DNA from: Desulfobacterales bacterium
GTDB lineage: Bacteria > Desulfobacterota > Desulfobacteria > Desulfobacterales > C00003060
Assembly: GCA_020347085.1 (NCBI GenBank)
Contig: CP070769.1
Coordinates: forward strand, 699,128-705,347
Direction of reading: 5' to 3'
Length of the DNA: 6,220 nt
The notes under the pieces were generated by a model, which did no database searches, was not told where the DNA came from, and worked only from the letters and a program-made list of their open reading frames with translations. Positions within the stretch are counted from its first letter, which is position 1. Each line of letters opens with the position of its first letter. Of the stretch, positions 1 through 6,209 are shown one piece after another. The translations under genes were made by a program, and so were the position numbers.

Positions 1-144
1 TATGATGCCGCCACCGTTGCCAATGACGGTTATAAGAAGAAAGCCGTTTATTTTCTGCCGGACTGCACTCCCCATGCCCCCTCTGGAACTACTGGTGGGC
101 ACAACTTCGGCATCCCGGCAAAGATACCGGTCCTTGTAAAATAA
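1..144 (+). CDS. C-terminal fragment of an upstream gene, unidentified (possibly a TadE/TadG-like pilus protein)
   Basis: Frame 1 is open from the first base to a TAA at 142-144 and gives 47 residues, so the gene starts outside the window. The visible tail begins YDAATVANDG, continues with a Lys run (KKK), holds a single Cys and a Gly/His-rich patch (TTGGHNFG), and ends IPAKIPVLVK. No catalytic motif, membrane segment or repeat can be seen. Genes just upstream of cpaE/tadZ in related loci often encode the secretin or a TadE/TadG-like pseudopilin. The short beta-type ending could fit a TadG-like protein, but this is a guess from position. It has the same orientation as tadZ, ends 99 nt before it, and no obvious terminator follows, so co-transcription is possible. 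Confidence 0.5.
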   Translation, partial: YDAATVANDGYKKKAVYFLPDCTPHAPSGTTGGHNFGIPAKIPVLVK

Positions 145-233
145 GGCGAGCGAAAGGCCGTTGCGAACCTGGGTAAGGCAAAATGCGACTTACGATAGCA
201 CATATAGTACGTATAGATGACGTCCTTTTAGCC

Positions 234-237
234 GGAG
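234..237 (+). promoter_or_regulatory. Ribosome binding site for the GTG start of tadZ
   Basis: GGAG lies 6 nt before the GTG at 244. No ATG in frame nearby has a better site, so GTG is taken as the start. The AT-rich stretch upstream (about 190-217, including TATAGT at 203-208) could hold a promoter, but I found no -35 element at the right distance and do not call one. Confidence 0.6.
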
Positions 238-243
238 TTACCT

Positions 244-1440
244 GTGACAGCGCATAGTATTACCGTTAGACTGGAAACAAAAGACCAGAACCTGAGAAAA
301 TCGTTTGAAGCCATCATACGCTCCATTGAAGGGTTTGTTGTTTTGGGATCTGATACTGCTGGTCGGGCCGACCTTCTGATATTCGAACTGGGGGGGGATG
401 AACCTGAGAGAGACTTTCAGGCGGTCAATGCCCTCTTAAATTCGGACGAAGTTAGTGAGGTTTTTTATGTTGGACAACAGTCAGACCCGGCCGTGCTCCT
501 GCGAGCCATACAAAGCGGAGCCAGAGAGTTTTTCATACAACCCATCAATGAAGACGAAGTCCGAGGGGCGCTGGAAAGACTTCAAAAGAGGTGGAAACCA
601 AAAGGTGAGGAGGAGGTGCCTGAACCTGGCAAGGTCGGCCAAATCATAGACGTGATCGGCAGCAAAGGGGGGACCGGGACAACGACCGTAGCCGTGAATT
701 TAGCCGTCAGCCTGGCTCAAGATAAGCGTGCCCCCTCTGTATCATTGGTGGACATGAACCTTTTATTTGGAGAGATACCGCTCTTCCTGGGGATCCAGCC
801 AAGCTATCACTGGGGTGAAATCACCGCGAACATTTCCCGTCTGGATGCCACTTTTTTGAAAAATATCCTGTCTTGTGATCCTTCGGGTGTTTGTGTTCTT
901 TCATCCCCGGCCCGTTTAGACCGTAAACTCTCCTCGACTCCAGAAATCATGGAGCGGTTACTCAAAGTCATGTGTAGCATGTTTGACTTCGTGATTGTCG
1001 ACGGCGGACAATCCCTGGACAGTACTGCCCTTAAAATCCTTCAGATGGCAGACCGTGTCATTGTTGTTTCAATTCTAAGTGTCCCGTGCCTGTCAAACAC
1101 AAATAAGCTCTTGAGGTCATTTGACGATTTGGGTTACCCCCCGAGGCAAAATATCCACGTTATTATCAATCGTTACTTGAGAGACGCTGATATTTCGATG
1201 GAGGATGCAGAGACAGCCATTGATCACAAGATATTTCAAAGGATAGTCAATGACTACCGGGCGACCATATCTGCTATCAATAAGGGACAGGCACTCGTTA
1301 GACTCGAACCCAAAGCTGCCATTTCCAAAGACTTCAAAGAGTTAGCCAGTACCTTTTTGCAAGCCGGGACTACTTCACAGAAAGAAACAAAAAGGGAAGA
1401 CAGGAAAAAAGGAGCAAAGTGGTGGCAGCTGAGGAAATGA
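244..1440 (+). CDS. tadZ: TadZ/CpaE-family Flp pilus assembly ATPase-like protein (atypical receiver + MinD/ParA-like domain)
   Basis: TadZ/CpaE proteins are cytoplasmic MinD/ParA relatives that localise the Tad pilus machine. The 398-residue protein has two parts. Residues 5-115 form a receiver-like domain: strand 3 reads ADLLIFELGG (42-51) and strand 5 reads EFFIQPINEDE (95-105). In this alignment the usual phospho-acceptor Asp is Glu48 and the conserved Lys before Pro100 is Gln99, so Asp phosphorylation is not expected. Residues 132-375 form the ATPase-like domain: deviant Walker A GSKGGTGTTT (139-148) keeps the signature Lys141 but has Thr146 where the catalytic Lys normally sits, the A' motif is SLVDMN (167-172), and the Walker B-like strand is FVIVDGG (249-255). 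The tail (376-398) is highly basic. Length is usual for CpaE-like proteins. It is the first gene of a probable tadZABC transcript. A G8 run lies at 390-397. Family assignment is firm; polar localisation is inferred. Confidence 0.93.
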   Translation: MTAHSITVRLETKDQNLRKSFEAIIRSIEGFVVLGSDTAGRADLLIFELGGDEPERDFQAVNALLNSDEVSEVFYVGQQSDPAVLLRAIQSGAREFFIQPINEDEVRGALERLQKRWKPKGEEEVPEPGKVGQIIDVIGSKGGTGTTTVAVNLAVSLAQDKRAPSVSLVDMNLLFGEIPLFLGIQPSYHWGEITANISRLDATFLKNILSCDPSGVCVLSSPARLDRKLSSTPEIMERLLKVMCSMFDFVIVDGGQSLDSTALKILQMADRVIVVSILSVPCLSNTNKLLRSFDDLGYPPRQNIHVIINRYLRDADISMEDAETAIDHKIFQRIVNDYRATISAINKGQALVRLEPKAAISKDFKELASTFLQAGTTSQKETKREDRKKGAKWWQLRK

Positions 1441-1477
1441 TTTTAGGTAACGAAAAAGACGTCTATTGAAGAACATC

Positions 1478-1484
1478 AGGAGGT
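1478..1484 (+). promoter_or_regulatory. Strong Shine-Dalgarno site deciding the tadA start
   Basis: AGGAGGT is a near-perfect anti-16S match. A GTG at 1486 is only 1 nt downstream, too close for normal initiation, whereas the in-frame ATG at 1495 lies 10 nt away. The ATG is therefore preferred even though the longer reading frame is open from the GTG. Confidence 0.75.
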
Positions 1485-1494
1485 AGTGATTCCC

Positions 1495-2829
1495 ATGGAA
1501 ACGGCCCCTAAAACCTTGCCGTTAAGGACGACAAGGCGATATATCTCGGATGAATACTTTGATCTGAAAACCAGGATTCATGATCGGTTATTAGATCTTA
1601 TCGACCTGACGCTCATCGAGTCTCTTGATGAGGACCTTCTCAAGTCTCAGATCAGGGCATTAGTCCAAAGGGTATTAGACGAAGAAGACATGAGGGTACC
1701 CCTCAATGAAGAAGAAAGAGAACGGCTTTTTTCGGAGATTGAGGACGAAGTCATGGGTCTGGGACCTCTGGAACCTTTCTTGCAAGACCCTAGCATTTCC
1801 GATGTCTTGGTCAACTCGTACAAACAGATCTACCTGGAAAGGTTCGGCAGGTTGGAGCGGACCGATTCAAGGTTTAAAGACGATGCCCACCTGATGAGAA
1901 TCATCGATAAGATCGTCTCCTCGGTAGGACGGCGGATCGATGAGTCATCTCCCATGGTGGATGCCAGGCTTCCTGACGGCTCCAGGGTCAATGTCATCAT
2001 ACCTCCTCTGGCCTTGGACGGGCCCATGATGTCTATCAGGCGCTTCGGCGGAGAGGCGCTTAAGTTAGAGGACCTCATTTTGTTGAAGACATTGACGCCT
2101 CAAATCGCTGAGATTTTGAAAGGCGTTGTCAAAGCGAGGCTGAACGTCATAATTTCTGGAGGAACTGGCGGCGGAAAAACCACATTGATGAATGTACTTT
2201 CTCAGTTCATCCCAGAAGAGGAAAGGATTGTCACGATTGAAGACGCCGCAGAACTGCAACTTAAGCAGGAGCACTTGGTCAGGCTTGAAACAAGGCCCCC
2301 GAATATAGAGGGCAAGGGCCAGGTCACGCAGAGGGATCTGGTAAGAAACAGCTTGAGGATGCGTCCGGACCGCATTATTGTTGGCGAGGTCCGAGGGCAA
2401 GAAGCCTTTGACATGCTTCAGGCCATGAATACTGGACATGACGGCTCCCTCACAACGATCCACTCCAACTCCCCTCGCGATGCCTTGATGCGCCTGGAAA
2501 GCATGGTATCCATGGCTAACCTGGGAATTGTCAGCGAGTTTATGAGGAGGTTTATTAGCTCTGCCATAAATGTGATCATTCACATAGCGCGTCTTGTTGA
2601 CGGGACAAGAAAAGTAACGAGCATCCAGGAAATCACCGGTATGGAGGGCCCCGTCATCACAATGCAAGAGATCTTTTCATTCAAGCAAACGACTGTAGAT
2701 GAAGAAGGGAAAGCAAGAGGTTACTATCAATTCCATGGGGTTCGCCCCAGATTCACGGAGAGGCTGGCGACAGCAGGCATACCTGTTGCCGATGACATAT
2801 TTAGCCCTGATAACATTTTGCAGATTTGA
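1495..2829 (+). CDS. tadA: TadA/CpaF-family type II/IV secretion ATPase of the Flp pilus
   Basis: TadA is the cytoplasmic hexameric ATPase of the GspE/VirB11 superfamily that powers Flp pilin assembly at the inner membrane. From the ATG at 1495 the protein has 444 residues, normal for the family; the GTG at 1486 would add three. The N-terminal part (about 15-85) is helical and acidic and is followed by the conserved GLGPLEPFL (88-96), then the N2 domain with VDARLPDGSRVN (155-166) and SIRRF (180-184). The RecA-like domain carries Walker A GGTGGGKTT (222-230, Lys228), the Asp box VTIEDAAEL (246-254), Walker B RIIVGEVRG (293-301) and the His box TGHDGSLTTIHSNSP (313-327). All catalytic motifs look intact. 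It sits 54 nt after tadZ and 22 nt before tadB, the platform gene it is expected to act with. VirB11 or GspE proper is less likely, given the tadZ/tadB/tadC neighbours. Confidence 0.97.
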   Translation: METAPKTLPLRTTRRYISDEYFDLKTRIHDRLLDLIDLTLIESLDEDLLKSQIRALVQRVLDEEDMRVPLNEEERERLFSEIEDEVMGLGPLEPFLQDPSISDVLVNSYKQIYLERFGRLERTDSRFKDDAHLMRIIDKIVSSVGRRIDESSPMVDARLPDGSRVNVIIPPLALDGPMMSIRRFGGEALKLEDLILLKTLTPQIAEILKGVVKARLNVIISGGTGGGKTTLMNVLSQFIPEEERIVTIEDAAELQLKQEHLVRLETRPPNIEGKGQVTQRDLVRNSLRMRPDRIIVGEVRGQEAFDMLQAMNTGHDGSLTTIHSNSPRDALMRLESMVSMANLGIVSEFMRRFISSAINVIIHIARLVDGTRKVTSIQEITGMEGPVITMQEIFSFKQTTVDEEGKARGYYQFHGVRPRFTERLATAGIPVADDIFSPDNILQI

Positions 2830-2851
2830 TTTATGAGGAAGGAATAGGAAA

Positions 2852-3826
2852 GTGGATATTGTTATCCCTGCCATACTCATATTTTTGATAACCGTAATTG
2901 TTATAGAAATGTCTCTCTACGCCTATAGAAGCGTGCGTCATCCGGATCGTGGTAGAATTCGACAGAGCCTCAGAACCATGGGACCCAGCAGGTATGAAAC
3001 AGGGCCATCCAGAGATGTTGTTCGTAAATCATCAGTCTTGAGCGATGTGCCATGGTTGAACATAGTCCTCCGGCGTATGACTGGAATCGAACGCTTGGAT
3101 CGACTAAGACAACAGGCAAACGCCCGATATCCTATCGGTTTCTTTATATTACTTGGCCTCGTCCTGGCGTCGACAGGCTTCTTGATTTCCTCTTACATGA
3201 TGGCAAACCGTCTGCCTTGTGTAATTATTTCTGCATTGCTTCTATCAGCCCCTATCTTGTATCTTGTCAACAAAAAGCAAAAAAGACTGCAAAAATTCCA
3301 AGCGCAATTACCCGAAGGTTTGGATATGATCGCCCGTTCCATGAGAGCAGGGCATTCTTTCTCCACCGGCATGAGGTTGGCAGCCGATGAGCTTGGTGAC
3401 CCGCTTGGCCCTGAACTTTCTTATACCTTGGATGAAATCAACTTCGGCGTCAGCGTTTCTGATGCCTTGCGAAACTTGACCGAACGGGTGGGCAGCCAAG
3501 ATTTAAATTTCTTCGTAGTCTCCGTAATTCTTCAGCGTGAGACCGGGGGGAACCTTGCGGAGATAATAGAAAGCATTGCGCATCTTATCCGTGAAAGATT
3601 CAAGTTGCTCGACAAGATCAAGGCACTGTCCGCTGAAGGGAAAATTTCGGCGGTAATTCTGTGCCTTCTTCCTTTTTGCGTTATAGGTTTTCTGTATTTT
3701 AGAAATGCAACATACATCATGACGTTATTCACGCACCCTACTGGAAAAATCATGGTCGCTGTGGGGATCTTTATGATGACCCTTGGAGTCTACATAATGA
3801 GAAGGATCATCAAAATTAAGGTATAA
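2852..3826 (+). CDS. tadB: TadB-family inner-membrane platform protein (GspF/T2SF domain)
   Basis: TadB is a polytopic inner-membrane protein that, with TadC, forms the platform of the Tad machine. The 324-residue product starts with GTG, 8 nt after the purine-rich site GAGGAAGGA (2835-2843). Hydrophobic segments appear at about 3-24, 95-116, 119-138, 265-283 and 299-316. The T2SF domain lies between the third and fourth: AQLPEGLDMIARSMRAGHSF (151-170), then RETGGNLAEIIESIAHLIRER (229-249), close to the family pattern for TadB-type GspF domains. A basic cytoplasmic stretch (26-60) follows the first membrane segment. The gene begins 22 nt after tadA and ends 17 nt before tadC, so coupled expression is likely. 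Separation from TadC rests on gene order and on the RETGGNL signature, which TadC replaces with QTDKLG. Confidence 0.94.
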   Translation: MDIVIPAILIFLITVIVIEMSLYAYRSVRHPDRGRIRQSLRTMGPSRYETGPSRDVVRKSSVLSDVPWLNIVLRRMTGIERLDRLRQQANARYPIGFFILLGLVLASTGFLISSYMMANRLPCVIISALLLSAPILYLVNKKQKRLQKFQAQLPEGLDMIARSMRAGHSFSTGMRLAADELGDPLGPELSYTLDEINFGVSVSDALRNLTERVGSQDLNFFVVSVILQRETGGNLAEIIESIAHLIRERFKLLDKIKALSAEGKISAVILCLLPFCVIGFLYFRNATYIMTLFTHPTGKIMVAVGIFMMTLGVYIMRRIIKIKV

Positions 3827-3843
3827 GTGTAGGAAGTGCTGAA

Positions 3844-4824
3844 ATGACTGTATTAGTCGAATATATCCCTGTTGTAATTGCAGTTGCCACCTTCTTGTCC
3901 ATCTCTATGTTGTTGCTGGGGGCGTACCAATTTTCCCGGCTGCGTGGCGAGAAACGAGCCAAGATAGAAAAAATCCAGCAAGGCGGAAGACGAAAGACGG
4001 TCGATATATATACTACACCATTGGAAGAGACCGCTGGAACGATTCAAGGCACACTCTTGCGCTTATTGGGTTCATTCGGCAAGCGCTTAGCCACCAAGAG
4101 GGCTGCCGATCTCTCCACGTTTAGACCTATGTTTCTTAAGGCGGGTATCCGTTATCCAAACGCATCGGCTGCGTTTTGGGGAGCGAAGGTCCTTTTTGCA
4201 CTTCTTTTCCCAGCGTGTTTTATAGTCTTCCAGATATTCTTTTCCCCACTCGCGATGCCCCATGGATATTTGGTGACCTTTGTTGTTTTGCTCGCCCTTG
4301 CAGGTTTTTATTCGCCTACTGGCTGGTTATTACTGAAAACTGCCAGGAGGCAAGAAAAAATTCGAGATGGCTTCGCAGATGCACTTGATCTATTGGTCGT
4401 CTGTGTGGAAGCAGGCATGGGCCTGGATGGAGCGATTCATCGGACAGCAAAAGAAATTGCATTAGACAGCAAGGTATTGAGTGAGGAATTCAATCTGATG
4501 AATCTCGAATTGAGAGCTGGAAAGTCACGACGAGATGCGTTGAAGAACTTGGCCATGCGGACCGGCTTAGAAGATGTGAGCAGTCTGGTGACTTTGTTAA
4601 TTCAGACGGACAAGTTAGGCACCAGCGTGGCCCAAGCCCTCAGGGTGTATTCTGATACCTTCAGAACCAAGAGATACATGAAGGCAGAGGAGCAGGCCGC
4701 CAAGATTCCGGTAAAGCTCACGATCCCAATGATTCTTTTTATCTTTCCAGCGTTGCTCATTGCAATTATGGGACCGGCATTTATCCGTATAGGCGAAGCA
4801 CTACTTCCAGCACTGGGCCGCTGA
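3844..4824 (+). CDS. tadC: TadC-family inner-membrane platform protein (GspF/T2SF domain)
   Basis: TadC is the second GspF-like platform protein of the Tad system, thought to pair with TadB in the inner membrane. The 326-residue product starts at ATG, 7 nt after AGGAAG (3831-3836). Predicted membrane segments are at about 8-28, 111-133, 143-164 and 292-313. The T2SF domain shows DGFADALDLLVVCVEAGMGL (175-194), the typical TadC signature, and LIQTDKLGTSVAQALRVYSD (252-271), followed by the amphipathic KAEEQAAKIPVKL stretch (280-292) leading into the last membrane helix. Length and motif order are normal and nothing appears truncated. The stop codon TGA overlaps an ATG (TGATG at 4822-4826), but that frame closes after 12 codons. 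After tadC the tight spacing of the cluster is lost. Confidence 0.95.
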   Translation: MTVLVEYIPVVIAVATFLSISMLLLGAYQFSRLRGEKRAKIEKIQQGGRRKTVDIYTTPLEETAGTIQGTLLRLLGSFGKRLATKRAADLSTFRPMFLKAGIRYPNASAAFWGAKVLFALLFPACFIVFQIFFSPLAMPHGYLVTFVVLLALAGFYSPTGWLLLKTARRQEKIRDGFADALDLLVVCVEAGMGLDGAIHRTAKEIALDSKVLSEEFNLMNLELRAGKSRRDALKNLAMRTGLEDVSSLVTLLIQTDKLGTSVAQALRVYSDTFRTKRYMKAEEQAAKIPVKLTIPMILFIFPALLIAIMGPAFIRIGEALLPALGR

Positions 4825-5004
4825 TGCTTGAGCTTATTTGGAGCCTTCCTACAATTTCATAACAGGTATGGCAGCATCCTTATACCAGGCCCCGTCAATA
4901 CAGTTGTCAAGAATATTGTGCTGTTCTTGGAACAAGTCGAAATCGAAGTTCTCTGCAGTAAAGTGCAGGCAACTTCAAACTTATGTGTCACTCCGTGCTT
5001 CTTT

Positions 5005-5054
5005 GCTTTGTGGCTTGCAGCCGCTCAACAAAGCCACCTGTTACGCAGGTGGTT
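5005..5054 (+). other. Two adjacent hairpins with competing pairings upstream of tadD
   Basis: Stem one pairs GCTTTGT (5005-5011) with ACAAAGC (5028-5034) and encloses a small GGCT/AGCC stem (5012-5015 with 5019-5022). Stem two pairs CCACCTG (5034-5040) with CAGGTGG (5046-5052) around a 5-nt loop, extendable by G-U and A-U pairs to 5032/5054. The shared strand can instead pair GTGGCTT (5010-5016) with AAGCCAC (5031-5037), which excludes both. The sequence after stem two is TTATTCAGG, not a clear U-run, so a standard intrinsic terminator is not supported. The pairs are seen directly; any regulatory role is inferred. Confidence 0.45.
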
Positions 5055-5101
5055 ATTCAGGCGCTTGTGCTATTCCAGCTCGAACCTGAAGACATTGACT
5101 C

Positions 5102-5108
5102 AAGGAGG
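5102..5108 (+). promoter_or_regulatory. Strong but distant Shine-Dalgarno site upstream of tadD
   Basis: AAGGAGG is an excellent anti-16S match, but it lies 15 nt before the ATG at 5124, farther than usual. No ATG, GTG or TTG in the tadD frame falls in the optimal window between them. A second purine stretch, AAAGGA (5117-5122), is only 1 nt from the ATG. Initiation at 5124 is chosen because the lipoprotein signal peptide begins there. Confidence 0.5.
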
Positions 5109-5123
5109 CACATCCTAAAGGAT

Positions 5124-6092
5124 ATGAAAAAAAGTTTTCGCTGTCATGTTCTGCTATCAATGCTGTTTGCCGTGACGACCATCAGCGTATGCAGCTTATA
5201 CGGTTGCGCTGCGCAACACAACAGCTTACGCGCAGATTTATTGCCGGCTGAAATGACAATGGATGAACATGAGAGATTAGGGGATGTTTACTCCAACCAG
5301 AACAGGTTGCAGATGGCTTTGGTGGAGTATGATAAATCTCTCCAACTCGATCCTGAGAATGTCAGGGTCCATTACAAGAAAGGCAGGCTATTCGTTGTCG
5401 GGAACGTGCATGAAGACGCCATCCGGGAGTTTCGAGAAGTCCTCAAGAGAGAGCCCGACCATGCACCGGCTCACCTGGGGCTGGGGGAGGCACTTTTTGC
5501 ATTGAAAAAACATGACGAGGCCAGCAGCCACTTACACAAAGCGGTCAGACTCGATCCAAAACTATGGAGGGCATATAACTTATTGGGAATAATTTATAAC
5601 TACCAAGGAGATTATGAGCAAGCCATTCGTAAATATAATGCGGCTATCGCTTTAGAGCCTGATAACGGGCTTTTATATAATAATTTGGGATTATCATACT
5701 CCTTAATGGGAGATCATGAGGGAGCCATTCAGGCCTTCAGGCAGGCATTGGAGAAGACATCGGCTTATCCGAAAATTTACAACAATCTGGGGCTTGTTTT
5801 ATCCAGGCTCGGAAGATATGAGTCTGCTTTGGAGGCTTTTAGAAAAGGAGGAGATGAAGCACAGGCATATAACAACCTGGGATGTATTTATTTGCAGCGA
5901 GGCCACCGGTCAAAAGCAATCCATGCCTTTGAGAAGGCCATCGAAAGCAAACCCACTTTTTACAAAAGAGCGGGTGAAAATCTGAAAAGAGCCAAAATCA
6001 ATCGTGGGTATGGACCATCACTTGATCCAGATTGGAAGCCTTTCAACCCGGATTGGAAGCCTCTTCTTGACACGGATTCCGGAAAGGGTTAG
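5124..6092 (+). CDS. tadD: TadD-family TPR lipoprotein of the Flp pilus machine
   Basis: TadD-type proteins are lipoproteins with tetratricopeptide repeats that support assembly of the Tad outer-membrane secretin. From the ATG at 5124 the protein has 322 residues. It opens with a lipoprotein signal: MKKSFR, a hydrophobic core to about residue 24, and the lipobox LYGC with Cys28 as the predicted acylation site. About seven TPR units follow (45-78, 79-112, 113-146, 147-180, 181-214, 215-244, 246-279). Most end in a DP/EP turn and carry the G-Y-A-F/Y pattern; YNNLG occurs three times. The sixth unit lacks its usual end and runs straight into GDEAQAYNNLG. The C-terminal tail (293-322) is not TPR and carries a 7-residue duplication, DPDWKPF/NPDWKPL. 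The frame is open upstream to an ATG at 4983, but that start would bury the signal peptide, so it is rejected. A generic TPR lipoprotein is the alternative; gene order favours TadD. Confidence 0.87.
   Translation: MKKSFRCHVLLSMLFAVTTISVCSLYGCAAQHNSLRADLLPAEMTMDEHERLGDVYSNQNRLQMALVEYDKSLQLDPENVRVHYKKGRLFVVGNVHEDAIREFREVLKREPDHAPAHLGLGEALFALKKHDEASSHLHKAVRLDPKLWRAYNLLGIIYNYQGDYEQAIRKYNAAIALEPDNGLLYNNLGLSYSLMGDHEGAIQAFRQALEKTSAYPKIYNNLGLVLSRLGRYESALEAFRKGGDEAQAYNNLGCIYLQRGHRSKAIHAFEKAIESKPTFYKRAGENLKRAKINRGYGPSLDPDWKPFNPDWKPLLDTDSGKG
6030..6062 (+). repeat. 12-bp direct repeat with 21-nt period in the 3' end of tadD
   Basis: GATTGGAAGCCT occurs at 6030-6041 and again at 6051-6062, exactly 21 nt apart and in frame. 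Together with flanking codons it encodes two heptapeptide units, DPDWKPF and NPDWKPL, after the last TPR. The intervening bases differ (TTTCAACCCG against the flanking CTTGATCCA), which suggests an older small duplication. Confidence 0.7.
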
Positions 6093-6120
6093 AAAAGGCA
6101 TCCCGTTGAAACCAAATCCT

Positions 6121-6154
6121 CCAGGTTTCATGAGGTGCTTCAGCCTCAACCTGG
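6121..6154 (+). other. Bulged hairpin between tadD and the next gene
   Basis: CCAGGTT (6121-6127) is a perfect inverted match to AACCTGG (6148-6154), and GAGG (6132-6135) pairs with CCTC (6144-6147) inside it, leaving a 4-nt 5' bulge (TCAT) and an 8-nt loop. It begins 29 nt after the tadD stop. No U-run follows (GTGTTCAC), so it is not called an intrinsic terminator; a transcript-end or processing structure is possible. Confidence 0.45.
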
Positions 6155-6195
6155 GTGTTCACTTGCAGCCATCATTTAACTTCTAGTCAGAGTAT

Positions 6196-6201
6196 GAGGA
6201 G
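6196..6201 (+). promoter_or_regulatory. Ribosome binding site of the next gene
   Basis: GAGGAG lies 8 nt before an ATG at 6210, an ideal distance. It is the main reason to call a gene start there. An in-frame-open ATG at 6194 overlaps this site and has no comparable site of its own. Confidence 0.55.
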
Positions 6202-6209
6202 AGAGCGTT

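Larger units (their letters stand above)
4825..5123 (+). other. tadC-tadD gap: no convincing gene, several potential RNA hairpins
   Basis: The 299 nt between the tadC stop and the preferred tadD start contain overlapping short reading frames in all three forward frames (for example TTG-started frames 4828-5118 and 4838-5089). None has a ribosome binding site at a usable distance or a recognisable protein pattern. What stands out is inverted repetition: CTGCA/TGCAG at 4953-4957 and 4964-4968, and a cluster of hairpins at 5005-5052. No sigma-70 or sigma-54 promoter at proper spacing was found, so it is unclear whether tadD has its own promoter or reads through from tadC. An untranslated leader for tadD is the simplest reading; a decayed small gene cannot be excluded. 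Confidence 0.5.

Noticed and set aside
171..217. Possible sigma-70 or sigma-54 promoter before tadZ (TATAGT at 203-208, GG at 177-178)
   Set aside because: No -35 element at 16-18 nt and no GC at the -12 position; the AT-rich look alone is not enough.
1437..1469. 10-codon frame whose ATG overlaps the tadZ stop (ATGA)
   Set aside because: Too short, and its purine-rich site abuts the ATG; the real next start is tadA with AGGAGGT.
2065..2667. 200-codon reading frame on the - strand
   Set aside because: Entirely antisense to the conserved ATPase core of tadA; a shadow of the coding frame with no support of its own.
4953..4968. CTGCA/TGCAG inverted repeat as a terminator after tadC
   Set aside because: Only a 5-bp stem with no U-run; such repeats occur often by chance.
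5014..5022. CTTGCAGCC shared with 6162-6170, as a repeat family linking the two intergenic hairpins
   Set aside because: Nine bases only, the flanking sequence differs, and the two copies occupy different places relative to the stems.
5033..5060. c-di-GMP (GEMM) riboswitch suggested by ACAAAGCC near a hairpin
   Set aside because: The defining GGCAAACC-type half and the GNRA loop with its receptor are not present.
4828..5118. TTG-started 96-codon frame between tadC and tadD
   Set aside because: No ribosome binding site, no recognisable protein pattern, and it overlaps other equally open frames; more likely a chance frame in a leader.
4983..5123. In-frame N-terminal extension of tadD starting with ATG at 4983, itself looking like a short lipoprotein leader (VAC-S)
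   Set aside because: It would place the clear signal peptide and lipobox (starting at 5124) inside the protein, has no Shine-Dalgarno site, and runs through the hairpin region.
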